Under the pieces are notes generated by a model. It had not been told where the DNA came from, searched no databases, and worked only from the letters and a program-made list of their open reading frames with translations. A DNA stretch of 64,000 nt, taken from positions 156,789 to 220,788 of the forward strand of contig DATLKN010000006.1 in NCBI GenBank assembly GCA_035538335.1. The letters run 5' to 3'. The number at the start of each line of letters is the position of its first letter. Position 1 is the first letter of the stretch. This DNA comes from AP-15 sp035538335 (GTDB lineage Bacteria > Pseudomonadota > Alphaproteobacteria > ATCC43930 > CGMCC-115725). The position numbers were made by a program, and so were the translations under genes. Shown here one piece after another: positions 34,677 through 42,822 of this stretch.

Positions 34677-35105
34677 ATGAGGCTCGGGCACAGGCATATC
34701 CGACCGTTCCGCGATACCGTGTCGCGGCGCCTCGGCTTATGGGCTGCACTCTTCGCCGTTCTTTGCCAGATCGTCGTCCCGATCGGCCATGACCCGATCG
34801 CGCTGTTGGTCGGCCAGCGCTGCCCCGGCCTCGACCTGCCGGTTGCAGCGGGCGTGCCGCACGGCTTCGCCGGATCGGCGCACGCCGCGCCTTCCGGGCA
34901 GCCGTTGGCGCACGGCCACGGGCAGTCCTGCCCGATCTTCCAATCATTCACCTATCTGGCGCCGCTCGGCAGCTCCGGTCCGCCGCCGCTGCCGGTGCCG
35001 TCCTTTGGACGGCTCCACCATTTCTTAGCCGACTGGACCGGGCTCATCCCTGCCGACGGCTCCTTTTCCCGCCCCTTCCCCAGGGCTCCCCCGGCGCGCG
35101 CCTGA
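34677..35105 (+). CDS. DUF2946-like copper-associated exported protein
   Basis: 142 aa. N-terminal membrane or signal segment (GLWAALFAVLCQIVVPIG), then a His-rich stretch and a CPIFQSFTYL motif preceded by HGHGQS, in the position of the CPxC of DUF2946 proteins, which occur with copper genes. The C-terminus is rich in P and basic residues. It opens the copper operon, followed after 144 bases by the beta-barrel gene. Assignment to the family rests on layout and CP motif only; function unknown. Confidence 0.7.
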   Translation: MRLGHRHIRPFRDTVSRRLGLWAALFAVLCQIVVPIGHDPIALLVGQRCPGLDLPVAAGVPHGFAGSAHAAPSGQPLAHGHGQSCPIFQSFTYLAPLGSSGPPPLPVPSFGRLHHFLADWTGLIPADGSFSRPFPRAPPARA

Positions 35106-35249
35106 TCAAGGAGCTTGAAGCTCCTTTTCGTCGCGCGGTTTCACCTTACGGCGCAGTGGCAGGCCGTCGCCCTTTCTGGGCGATCGCCGACGGGTTTCGC
35201 CGTCGCTTGCAGCGGGCGCCGTCATGGCAAGGGGAAGGGGAAAAGGAAA

Positions 35250-36227
35250 ATGTCTGCAAAGCACGGTAAAACCGTCTTCAATGCCCGGCGGCGGCGCCGC
35301 GGGCGAACTGCCAAGGGTTGGTGCGTTTTGGGTTTCGCCGCGGGAGCGGCGGCTGCGATGCTGCCCGCCGGCAAGGCGCTGGCGCACGGCTTTGCCGGCG
35401 CCCGCTTCTTTCCGGCGACGATCCTGACCGACGACCCGTTCGTCGCCGACGAAATGTCGCTGCCGACCTTCACGCGGCCGCCGACGGGCCCCGACGGATC
35501 CCAGGAATACGATCTCGACTTCGACCTGGCGAAGCGCGTCACCAAGGATTTCGGCCTGACTTTCGGCCGCGGCTGGACCTACCTCCAGCCGAAAGGCGCG
35601 CCGGCGGCCACCGGTTGGGGCGATCTCAATACCGGTGCGCAGTACCAACTCTTCATCAACGGCGACCATGAGGCGATGGGGCTCGTCGGATTGAACGTCG
35701 AATGGGCTCATACCGGGCGCGTTCAGGCGTTGGGCGCCTCCGATTTCACGACGCTGACCCCGACTTTCGATTGGGGCAAGGGCTTCGGCGATCTGCCGGA
35801 TTCGATGAAATACCTGAAACCCTTCGCGATCACCGGCAATCTGAGCGTCGATTTCCCAACCAAGACCGAGAGCGCCGGGACGCCCAACCCGAACAATTTC
35901 AACTACGGTTTCGCCCTCGAATACCCGATCAGCTACCTCGAATCGCAGGTCAAGGATCTCGGCCTGCGTTTTCCCTGGCAGCAGATGATCCCACTCGTCG
36001 AGTTCGCCGCCTCGACGCCGATCAACCGCGGCGGCGGGCCGACGATCGGTACGGTGCAGCCGGGCGTCATCTGGGCCGGTACATATTTCCAGATCGGCGC
36101 CGAGGCGATCCTGCCGATCAATGGCGAATCAGGGCACGGCATCGGCGGCGTCGTCCAGTTCCACGTCTACCTCGACGACAGCTTCCCGAACAGCCTCGGC
36201 AAGCCCCTTGCGGAGTGGTTCAAATGA
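35250..36227 (+). CDS. Putative outer-membrane beta-barrel protein of the copper operon
   Basis: 325 aa. An Arg-rich leader and signal peptide ending ALAHG, then alternating strands with aromatic girdle residues (FGLTFGRGWTYLQ, LNTGAQYQLFINGD, GLVGLNVEWAHTG) and a C-terminal VVQFHVYLDDSF. The layout fits a 12-strand barrel such as the phenol-pathway MetA-type transporters, and would let a ligand reach the periplasm. The AAAGGAAA ribosome-binding site fixes the ATG at 35250. Its stop overlaps the copC ATG as ATGA, so it is translationally coupled to copC. Barrel identity is inference from pattern. Confidence 0.7.
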   Translation: MSAKHGKTVFNARRRRRGRTAKGWCVLGFAAGAAAAMLPAGKALAHGFAGARFFPATILTDDPFVADEMSLPTFTRPPTGPDGSQEYDLDFDLAKRVTKDFGLTFGRGWTYLQPKGAPAATGWGDLNTGAQYQLFINGDHEAMGLVGLNVEWAHTGRVQALGASDFTTLTPTFDWGKGFGDLPDSMKYLKPFAITGNLSVDFPTKTESAGTPNPNNFNYGFALEYPISYLESQVKDLGLRFPWQQMIPLVEFAASTPINRGGGPTIGTVQPGVIWAGTYFQIGAEAILPINGESGHGIGGVVQFHVYLDDSFPNSLGKPLAEWFK

Positions 36228-36580
36228 TCCGGGTCTTCCTTGCTCTCGCGCTCCTCGCCCTCGCCGCGCCAAGGGCGGATGCGCACGCCTTCCTCGATCA
36301 CGCTTCGCCGGCGGTCGGCAGCACGGTGCACGGCTCGCCCGCCCAGGTGCAGTTGTTTTATACTCAGAATCTCGAGCCGGCCTTCAGTACGGTGAAGGTC
36401 GTCGACGCCAACGGAAAACAGGTCGACAAGGGCAACAAGGCGGTCGATCCGAAGAACCCCGCCGAGCTGGAAATCTCTCTGAACGCCCTGCCGCCCGGCG
36501 ATTACAAGGTCATCTGGCGGGTGCTCTCGGTCGATACCCATACGACGGAAGGCAAGTTCGATTTCACGGTGGCGCCCTGA
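36224..36580 (+). CDS. copC: Periplasmic copper-binding protein CopC
   Basis: 118 aa beta-sandwich carrying Cu(II) in the periplasm. The signal peptide ends at ADA, giving a mature N-terminus HAFLDHASPA whose first His is the Cu ligand, and the second-His motif is in SVDTHTTEGKFDF (family DxHxxxG). The body shows GSTVHGSPAQVQLFYTQNLEP and the ALPPGDYKVIWRV strand. It overlaps the beta-barrel gene by four bases and is 34 bases before the copD fusion, the usual CopC-CopD order. Confidence 0.93.
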   Translation: MIRVFLALALLALAAPRADAHAFLDHASPAVGSTVHGSPAQVQLFYTQNLEPAFSTVKVVDANGKQVDKGNKAVDPKNPAELEISLNALPPGDYKVIWRVLSVDTHTTEGKFDFTVAP

Positions 36581-36614
36581 GCGCCACCGCCTTTTCCTCA
36601 TCGGGTGAGCGGAA

Positions 36615-38663
36615 ATGTTGACGATCCTGTTTGGCGATGCGGTTCGCGGGGCACATTACATTTCGATTGTCTCGCTCTTCGGCTGTTTCGCCTTTCTCTT
36701 CCTGGTCGCGCGGCCGGCCTTTCGCGAGGCCGGCGCCGGCGCCGCCGAACGGGAGCGGTTCGACCGCTTCCTGTCGCTGCTCGCCGAAGGAAGCATTGCG
36801 GCGACGCTCGTCACCGGCTTTCTGTGGCTCTGGGCCACCGGCGCCGGAATGGCCGGGGTCTCGCTCGGCGCTGCCTTTTCGCCCAAGCTGTTCGCGACGG
36901 TCCTCGGGCAGACCGATTTCGGCCGGGTGTGGGAGATACGCTTCGCGGTTGCACTGCTGCTGGCGGTCTTCATCGCGTTCCGCCGCGTCGCCAAGAAACC
37001 GTCGAGCTGGCTCGCATTCGCGATTATCGGCGGCCTTCTCGCCGCGTTAGTGCTCGGCTTAATGGCCTTTGCCGGGCACGGCAACGACGACGCCGGCAGT
37101 GCCCACGTCAAGCACCTGACGGCCGACATCCTGCACCTGCTCGCCGCCGGCGGCTGGCTCGGCGCCATCGTTCCGCTCGTCTATGTGTTGCGGCGTGCCC
37201 ATGCCAGAGAGACCGGGAATTGGCTCGCGATCGCGCAGCGAGCGACGGTGCGCTTCTCGACCCTCGGCCTCGTCACCGTCTCGACGGTCCTGCTGACGGG
37301 CCTCGTCAATTCCTGGTACCTGGTCGGCGGCCTGCCCGGCCTGTTCGGCACGACCTACGGGCTTTTGCTGATGCTCAAGGTGGCGCTGTTCCTCGCGATG
37401 GTGAGCCTGGCTGCGATCAACCGGCTGCGTCTCACGCCGCGGCTGGCACGGCATCGCAGCGATGACGACGAACACCCGCATGCAGCGCACCACCTGAGCC
37501 GCACCGCCGCTTGCGAAGCCCTGATCGCTTGCGCGCTATTTTTCGTCGTCGGCGCGCTCGTGCATCTGAAGCCGGGCATGCACGACGAGCCGACCTGGCC
37601 GTTCCCCTACACCTTCAACTCCATGGGCAACATGGATTTCGTGTGGACGGGTACCGCCTATGTCGTCTTCTACGGCGCGATCGCGGTCGGGGCCGTCGCT
37701 GCCGCCGCGAGCGCGGCGGCGCTGTTGCTGCGGCGCTGGGGGATCGCCGGCATCGCCGTCGTCGCCGGGCTCGCCGCCTTCTACATCGCGATGCGGCCCT
37801 ATATCGTCGACGCCTATCCCACCACCTACAAATATTCGCCGGTCAAGTACGGCAGCCTGCCGATCGCGCAGGGCGAGCCGCTGTTCGCGCAAAATTGCGT
37901 GATGTGCCACGGCCCCTACGGCTACGGCGACGGGCCGCTCGCCGCCTCGCTTCCGATCAAGCCGGCCAATCTGACCGAGGAGCATCTGTTCCATCATGGC
38001 GAGGGAACGCTCTTCTGGTGGATCAGCCACGGCATCGCCGGCACCCCGATGCCCGCCTTCAGGAGCGTGCTGCGTCCGACCCAGCGGTGGGACCTGCTCG
38101 CATTCCTACGCGCCCAGGCCGAGGCCGAGCAGTCGAACACGATGGGTCCGGCCGCCGGGGGCTATCATGACGTCGTCGCCCCCAACTTCGCCTTTCAGTT
38201 CCGGCATGGCGCACAGCAGACGCTCGAGGACGAGCGCGGCAAGCGCATCGTGTTGCTCGTGTTGTTCAGCGACCCCGGCTCGCTGGCGCGGCTGCACGCG
38301 CTCGACGACGCCGCACCGCAGCTCGAAAAAGCGGGCGTACGCATCATTGCCGTGCCGTTCGCGAAAAACCCGGAGGGAGAGAGCGCGAAGCAGATCGGCC
38401 TTCATCGTCTGCGCATCGCCGAAGCTGGGCCCGACGTCGCCGCCGCCTACAGCCTCTACCGCCGCACACCCTCGCTCGAGGGCGTCCCGCCGGTGCCGCC
38501 GCACATGGAATTCCTGATCGATCGCTCGGGATATCTGCGGTTTCGCTGGATCCCCGCTTGGGGCCCGGGCTGGAACCGGATGGCGGCGCTCTTCAAGCAA
38601 GTCCACCTGCTAAACACCGAGCCGCCGCGCCCGCCCGCGTCAATGGGCGGCATGCAGATGTAA
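36615..38663 (+). CDS. copD: CopD-cytochrome c-thioredoxin-like fusion protein
   Basis: 682 aa with three parts. Residues 1-310 are the CopD copper-permease domain: membrane helices, GHGNDDAGSAHVKHLTADILH around 154-174 and HLL near 173. A further membrane block covers ~345-395. Residues ~415-500 are a c-type cytochrome with CVMCH (428-432) and probable axial Met479 in GTPMPAF. Residues ~519-668 resemble an AhpC/TSA thioredoxin fold (IVLLVLFSDPGSLARLHALDD) but the CxxC is replaced by DPGS, so it should not be a disulfide reductase. The end, ASMGGMQM, is Met-rich. The fusion suggests copper transfer coupled to electron flow. Confidence 0.88.
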   Translation: MLTILFGDAVRGAHYISIVSLFGCFAFLFLVARPAFREAGAGAAERERFDRFLSLLAEGSIAATLVTGFLWLWATGAGMAGVSLGAAFSPKLFATVLGQTDFGRVWEIRFAVALLLAVFIAFRRVAKKPSSWLAFAIIGGLLAALVLGLMAFAGHGNDDAGSAHVKHLTADILHLLAAGGWLGAIVPLVYVLRRAHARETGNWLAIAQRATVRFSTLGLVTVSTVLLTGLVNSWYLVGGLPGLFGTTYGLLLMLKVALFLAMVSLAAINRLRLTPRLARHRSDDDEHPHAAHHLSRTAACEALIACALFFVVGALVHLKPGMHDEPTWPFPYTFNSMGNMDFVWTGTAYVVFYGAIAVGAVAAAASAAALLLRRWGIAGIAVVAGLAAFYIAMRPYIVDAYPTTYKYSPVKYGSLPIAQGEPLFAQNCVMCHGPYGYGDGPLAASLPIKPANLTEEHLFHHGEGTLFWWISHGIAGTPMPAFRSVLRPTQRWDLLAFLRAQAEAEQSNTMGPAAGGYHDVVAPNFAFQFRHGAQQTLEDERGKRIVLLVLFSDPGSLARLHALDDAAPQLEKAGVRIIAVPFAKNPEGESAKQIGLHRLRIAEAGPDVAAAYSLYRRTPSLEGVPPVPPHMEFLIDRSGYLRFRWIPAWGPGWNRMAALFKQVHLLNTEPPRPPASMGGMQM

Positions 38664-38685
38664 GACGGTTCCGCGCCGGCTCGCC

Positions 38686-39000
38686 TCAGCGCGCCGGCGC
38701 GATGCCGAACCGCTTCATCAAGGGCGGCAGCTCGGACTTGCCGCCTTGCTCGTACCACCAGTCGGCGGCGAGGCCGCCGGCGACCGCGCCGGCGAAATAC
38801 GTGAAATCGGCGCCGACGAGCAGGTGCAGCGCCAGCGCGCCGACGACGACGCCGGCGCCGACGACCGCGATTTCTTCCGGGGTCAGCCCCAGAATCTTCG
38901 ACTCCTGCGGCGCTTGCGGCGCCGCCTTCACTTGCGCGTCGGCGGCAATCGGCGCGGCGAGCGCGATCGCCAGCACGACGGCCCAGATCAGCCGGCGCAT
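38686..39000 (-). CDS. Small exported glycine-zipper protein (subfamily A)
   Basis: 104 aa. Signal peptide ending ADAQV, a short polar spacer, then LGLTPEEIAVVGAGVVVGALA and the signature helix AGAVAGGLAADWWYEQG, ending with a basic LMKRFGIAPAR. Two Gly/Ala-rich helices joined by a short turn predict a hairpin that could lie in a membrane or pack in an oligomer. It is 3 bases after the next minus-strand glycine-zipper gene, hence co-transcribed, and 22 bases from the converging copD fusion. Function unknown. Confidence 0.83.
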   Translation of the reverse strand: MRRLIWAVVLAIALAAPIAADAQVKAAPQAPQESKILGLTPEEIAVVGAGVVVGALALHLLVGADFTYFAGAVAGGLAADWWYEQGGKSELPPLMKRFGIAPAR

Positions 39001-39003
39001 GGC

Positions 39004-39306
39004 TCAGAACAACAGATAGCCAATCGCGCCGCCGACCACCACCCCGAGGATGACCGGGGTGCTGGCTCCGACGACCGCGCCGGCGACACCAGAGGCGATG
39101 ACCGGCGCCGCAGCGCCTATTGCGCTGACGGTCGTCGCGGTGGCGCTGCCGATCGCCGCCGCGGTCGCATTGACGCCGGCAACGTAGACCGAACCGGCGA
39201 TGCCGCCGACCACCGCGCCGACGACCAGGCCGTCGACCCTGGCCTCGGCGGTCGCGGGAGCGGCGAGCACACCCGCCACTGCCGCCACGAGAAGAAATTT
39301 CCGCAT
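39004..39306 (-). CDS. Small exported Gly/Ala-rich protein
   Basis: 100 aa: a signal peptide (to EARV), then Gly/Ala/Val helices throughout (DGLVVGAVVGGIAGSVYVAG, ASGVAGAVVGASTPVILG, VVVGGAIGYLLF). It lacks the WWY signature but ends in GGAIGYLLF, resembling the second helix of subfamily A. It has more and longer glycine-zipper stretches than its neighbours. It starts a two-gene unit with 38686. The family is unknown. Confidence 0.8.
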   Translation of the reverse strand: MRKFLLVAAVAGVLAAPATAEARVDGLVVGAVVGGIAGSVYVAGVNATAAAIGSATATTVSAIGAAAPVIASGVAGAVVGASTPVILGVVVGGAIGYLLF

Positions 39307-39466
39307 GTCCGCCCCCCTGAAGGCCCCCTTGTCCGGAAGCGCTGGACCGGTGAACCGACCCTTCTCTACACTATACGCGATTGTGGCCCGGTGCCATGCA
39401 ATTCTCCGGAAACCTGCCGGAGCAAGGCCCCCCTCGGCCGGTTCCGCAGCGGCGCAGCGAGGCGCA

Positions 39467-39895
39467 ATGAGAGGGTCGTTTTTGCATCGGCTTCTCGCCC
39501 GCAGGGGATTTGCGCTAGTGCTCGCGGCCGCCCTCGCGCTGGGGCCGGCCGGTGCGCACGCCGCCCGCCGGCAGGACGAGAACACGATCCTCGGCATGAG
39601 CCGCGTCCAGTTCGCGATCACCACCGCGATCCTGATCACCGGCTTGCGCGTCGCCGCGGTGTTCCTCGTCGGCAACTCCTTTCTCGGCCGCTCGGTCGGG
39701 ACGGGGCTGATGGCCCTTTATCTCGGCCACGTCGTGGCCGAGGGTGCCATCTACGGGGTGACCGCCGGGGCGGGCGCCTACGCGCTCGGCGCTGCCGGTG
39801 GCGGCCCGGGAACGACCCCGCCGCACATCCTGCCGCAACGATTGACAAAGCCGCCGCCGCGGCCGCCTCGGCTGCCGCTTGAGTTCGGCGGCTGA
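39467..39895 (+). CDS. Small exported helical-hairpin protein (subfamily B)
   Basis: 142 aa. Signal peptide (to HAARR), polar spacer DENTILGMSRVQFAITTAIL, then a hairpin containing GTGLMALYLGHVVAEGAIYG and a Gly/Ala block, and a proline-rich tail. The ALYxxHxxxE block recurs in the protein at 48058 (ALYVAHLFVEAVVVGG), which I treat as the same subfamily. A membrane-embedded His/Glu pair is a possible metal or proton ligand. It is divergent from 39004 with 160 bases between. Confidence 0.78.
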   Translation: MRGSFLHRLLARRGFALVLAAALALGPAGAHAARRQDENTILGMSRVQFAITTAILITGLRVAAVFLVGNSFLGRSVGTGLMALYLGHVVAEGAIYGVTAGAGAYALGAAGGGPGTTPPHILPQRLTKPPPRPPRLPLEFGG

Positions 39896-39968
39896 TCGGC
39901 GGCCGCTCGCTTTTGCGGCGGCGGCGCGATAGCATTGCCCCGGCTCTTCCCGGTCGAGGGTGCAGCAC

Positions 39969-40586
39969 ATGGGCAATGCGAGAGCGGCGGCGGTTCTTTT
40001 TCTCCTCGTGCTTTGCCTGCCGGCGGCCGCCGGCGGTCCGGCCCAGGCGCAGATGCTCGGACCGCTGATGTCGCAAATGGCCGGTCCGTTCGCCGGCCGA
40101 ATGGGCGCGCTCGGGCCCGACAACATGGCGCCCTACGGCTCGCCGATGGGCGCCGCCCCGCACATCATGCAGGGAACGCAGGCGCTGATGAACCCGGCGA
40201 TGAGCAACACCGTCAGCAGCGCGAGCCAGCCCGATATGGGCTCTTCGAACCGGACCGACATGGCCGGCTCGAACAGCCGTGACAATATGAAGCCGCGGGC
40301 CCGCAGCGGCGGCAATGGCGAGAAGAAGGGCGGCGACGCTCCCGACGCCGATGTCGGCGAAGGCTTCTGGCGGGTGATGGTCGGGGCGTGCGCCGGCGGC
40401 GCCTTCATCGGCGGTTTCGCGGTGGCGACGGCGGCGCCGGCCGCCGCTCCCGCCGCCGCTGCGGCGGCCCCCGCGGCGGTAACCGGCTTCCTGTCGGCGC
40501 TCGGCGTCGGTTGCGTGCTCGGCGGCGCCACCGCCGCGACCAGCCTCGGCGCGGTCTGGGTCTACCGCGAATTGGGCGGCCCCTGA
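39969..40586 (+). CDS. Met-rich exported protein with conserved two-cysteine hairpin, copy 1
   Basis: 205 aa. Signal peptide ending AQAQ, a Met-rich segment (ten or more Met in residues 29-110, such as MLGPLMSQMAG and MGALGPDNMAPYGSPM), a basic linker, and a helical hairpin with C141 in VGACAGGAFIGGFA and C182 in LSALGVGCVLGG. The protein at 50051 shares this layout and block. Met clusters bind Cu(I) in known transport proteins, so a copper-binding role is plausible. The GAGGG site places the start at ATG 39969, not the GTG at 39960. Confidence 0.82.
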   Translation: MGNARAAAVLFLLVLCLPAAAGGPAQAQMLGPLMSQMAGPFAGRMGALGPDNMAPYGSPMGAAPHIMQGTQALMNPAMSNTVSSASQPDMGSSNRTDMAGSNSRDNMKPRARSGGNGEKKGGDAPDADVGEGFWRVMVGACAGGAFIGGFAVATAAPAAAPAAAAAAPAAVTGFLSALGVGCVLGGATAATSLGAVWVYRELGGP

Positions 40587-40593
40587 GCCGGCG

Positions 40594-41022
40594 CTACGGC
40601 AAGGTCACATTGTTGGTGTCGGCCTGCCCCGACAGGCGCGCCCGGATATAAGACCACGACAGCCCGACTGCGAGCACGTTGGCGACCGCGACGAGCACGA
40701 GGGTCATCACCGCGCCCGAACTCGTCACCCGCAGCAACCCGATATCGATCAGCAGCCAGGTGACGGCGGCGAAGAAGGTGAGCCAGGCCGCGACGCCAAT
40801 GCGGCCCAGCGAGCGCTGCGTCGCCAGGCCAAAGGTCGCGTACAAAATCGCCAGCACGAGGCCGACGAGCAGCTTCAGGATCCAGTCGCCGCTCGACAGC
40901 TGGGTGATCCAGCCGACATAGGAATAGCCGCTCGGGTTATAGGTCGCCAGCACCAGGAACATCGCCATCAGCCAGCGGGCGACGAACCCCTGAAACCCGA
41001 ACGGTTCCAACGACTGCGCCAT
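40594..41022 (-). CDS. DUF6524-like four-helix membrane protein, copy 1
   Basis: 142 aa with four membrane segments: FVARWLMAMFLVLATYNPSGYSYVGW, LLVGLVLAILYATFGL, VAAWLTFFAAVTWLLIDIG and MTLVLVAVANVLAVGLSW, then SYIRARLSGQ. The TYNPSGYSYxxW motif with the late LSWSYIRxRLSGQ marks a recalled small membrane family of unknown role (DUF6524). The copy at 41943 matches in the same places. It is 10 bases after the mitofilin-like gene on the same strand. Confidence 0.8.
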   Translation of the reverse strand: MAQSLEPFGFQGFVARWLMAMFLVLATYNPSGYSYVGWITQLSSGDWILKLLVGLVLAILYATFGLATQRSLGRIGVAAWLTFFAAVTWLLIDIGLLRVTSSGAVMTLVLVAVANVLAVGLSWSYIRARLSGQADTNNVTLP

Positions 41023-41032
41023 CGCCCCCAAC

Positions 41033-41785
41033 TCAGTCCGAAGCGGACCCGGCATGCTCGATCCGCGCCTGCGCGACGCGGTCAAGCATGCGCAAAACTT
41101 CGTCGGCGGCGATCCGGATGCGGGCGTCGGCGATCCAGGCCGCGGCGATCGCCGCCTGCCGGCCGCGCAGCCCTTCGAGCGCCGCAACGGCGCCCGAGAG
41201 GTCGCCGACATCGAGCCGCTGCTGCGCCTGCCAGAGGATCTGCGTGAAGGGGCGCATGTCGTCGAGCCGGTGCATCACCGCATGCAGCCGCACCGCCGCA
41301 GCGAGCGATATGACGGCGCGGTCGAAGGCGTTGTCCCGCGCCCCGAGCAGATGCGCCAGCAGGATGTCGTTGGCCAGGCGCGGAAAGCGGGCCCGCAATT
41401 GCGACAGCGTCGGCACCCCCTTGTCGGCATAGCCGGCGAGCTGCGCGAGCGCCCCGTCGAGGCGCGGCGAGCGCGGCACCATGCCGCGCACGACCGTCAG
41501 TTCGGCGCGGAACGGCTCGTCGCCTGCGAGCGCCGGCCGCAGCTGCGCGATGCCGAGCACCAGCAGCCGCGAGGCGCCGGGATTGCCGTAGAGATGCGGC
41601 GACCAGAGGGGCGCGGTGACCGCCACCGCGAGGCTCACGATCGACACCGCGAGCGAGGCCAGCACCACTGCCCGCAGCGACCTCGCCGCGGCGCGCCCGG
41701 CCCCCTTCGGCGTCGCACCGGGTGGCGGCTCGCCGCTGCCGGCCGCGGCTTGCGGCGTCTCGTTTGAGTCGTTTTGCGAAGTCAT
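41033..41785 (-). CDS. Mitofilin-like single-pass membrane protein, short form
   Basis: 250 aa. A polar N-terminus with MTSQNDSNETPQ, one membrane segment (~50-72, RAVVLASLAVSIVSLAVAVTAP) and a helical domain that matches the C-terminal half of the 28524 protein: EPFRAELTVVRGMVP, PTLSQLRARFPRLANDIL, LDVGDLSGAVAALEGLRG and ADARIRIAADEVLRMLDR. The central coiled coil of the long form is absent. It is co-oriented with the DUF6524-like gene, so the two may form a membrane scaffold pair. Confidence 0.78.
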   Translation of the reverse strand: MTSQNDSNETPQAAAGSGEPPPGATPKGAGRAAARSLRAVVLASLAVSIVSLAVAVTAPLWSPHLYGNPGASRLLVLGIAQLRPALAGDEPFRAELTVVRGMVPRSPRLDGALAQLAGYADKGVPTLSQLRARFPRLANDILLAHLLGARDNAFDRAVISLAAAVRLHAVMHRLDDMRPFTQILWQAQQRLDVGDLSGAVAALEGLRGRQAAIAAAWIADARIRIAADEVLRMLDRVAQARIEHAGSASD

Positions 41786-41942
41786 GATATACGCTCTCCC
41801 CGCCACATCAGCGCGACCGTTATCCGATGCCGGATGGGTTTTGTTGCCGCCGATCGCCTTGGTTATGCGCCAAGCGTCACGGCATTCCAAGCGCCTTTTG
41901 CCGCCGCTCGGCCGCACGCCGGGGACGGTAGGGGCGGGCGCC

Positions 41943-42359
41943 GTGGCATATTTCTTCGCCCGCCTCTTCCTCAGCCTTTTTCTCGTGCTGTCGACCTACA
42001 ACCCCTCGGGCTACTCCTATGTCGACTGGGTGGCCGAGAGCGGCCCTGGCCCGCTTTCGCTCAAAGTGACGCTGGGGCTCGGGCTCGTCATTATTTATTA
42101 TGCGGTCCTGCGCATCGTTTACGGGGCGCTGCGCCGCCCGGGGCTGATCTTCGGCGGCATCGCCGCGCTGCTCTTCGTCACCGAATTCGTCTCGCTGACG
42201 GTCGCGGCGCCGAGCTACCGCTCCTTCGGCTTCGTCCTGCTGCTGGCGCAATACATCCTATTGAGCGCCTTTGCTCTCGTCATCGCCTTCGGCGTCTCCT
42301 GGTCGTCGCTGATCGAGCGGCTGACCGGACAATTGCAGAAGCGCTACGTGCGGTATTGA
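41943..42359 (+). CDS. DUF6524-like four-helix membrane protein, copy 2
   Basis: 138 aa from GTG 41943 (an ATG at 41865 would add 26 residues). FARLFLSLFLVLSTYNPSGYSYVDW at the N-terminus repeats the motif of copy 1, followed by three further hydrophobic segments and SWSSLIERLTGQLQKRYV, which parallels SYIRARLSGQ. It lies divergently across from the mitofilin-like gene, so two DUF6524-like genes bracket it. It is followed by a PH-like gene after 4 bases. Confidence 0.8.
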   Translation: MAYFFARLFLSLFLVLSTYNPSGYSYVDWVAESGPGPLSLKVTLGLGLVIIYYAVLRIVYGALRRPGLIFGGIAALLFVTEFVSLTVAAPSYRSFGFVLLLAQYILLSAFALVIAFGVSWSSLIERLTGQLQKRYVRY

Positions 42360-42363
42360 GAGC

Positions 42364-42822
42364 ATGACGATGAGTGAGGAGACCGCGCAATTTGCCGCGG
42401 CCGGCGACGAGACCGGGGCGGACGCATCCGACCCCGCGCCGCTCGTCGCGGTCGGGATCGGCGGCCGGGTCGAGCTCGCCGGCGACCGCCTGCGCCTCGT
42501 CAAAGGCGGCGTCTTCGGTCACCTCGTCGAACTGCTGTGGCTCGGTCATGGCGTCCTCGAAAACAGTATCGCGGTCGCAGAGATCACCGCGGTCGAAATT
42601 GTCGAGACGATGCTGCTGCCGAGCTTCATCCGGTTTTCCTACGCCGGCGCCCCGACCCCGACGGGGCATTTCCTCGGCGATGCCCTGGCGGAAAACGCGC
42701 TCGTCATGAATCTCTTCGACAACCGCGGTTTCTACCGAGTGAAGGCGCGCATCGAAGTTTTGCAAAACATGCCGCTTGCCGCTCATCCGCCGATGCCGAA
42801 TGCCGCACGCACAACCGCCTAG
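42364..42822 (+). CDS. Unknown protein, possible PH-like domain
   Basis: 152 aa, not recognised. After a polar N-terminus the middle reads as short beta strands (GGRVELAGDRLRLVKGG, AVAEITAVEIVETMLLPSFI, GFYRVKARIEVLQ) followed by an extended end, the layout of a bacterial PH-like domain. Such domains often form part of membrane-associated complexes. No signal peptide. It starts 4 bases after the DUF6524-like gene and overlaps the start of mlaA by 23 bases, so the three are likely one unit. Confidence 0.7.
   Translation: MTMSEETAQFAAAGDETGADASDPAPLVAVGIGGRVELAGDRLRLVKGGVFGHLVELLWLGHGVLENSIAVAEITAVEIVETMLLPSFIRFSYAGAPTPTGHFLGDALAENALVMNLFDNRGFYRVKARIEVLQNMPLAAHPPMPNAARTTA

Noticed and set aside
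39960..39968. GTG start for the Met-rich gene at 39960
   Set aside because: The GAGGG site is too close to GTG 39960 but well spaced from ATG 39969.
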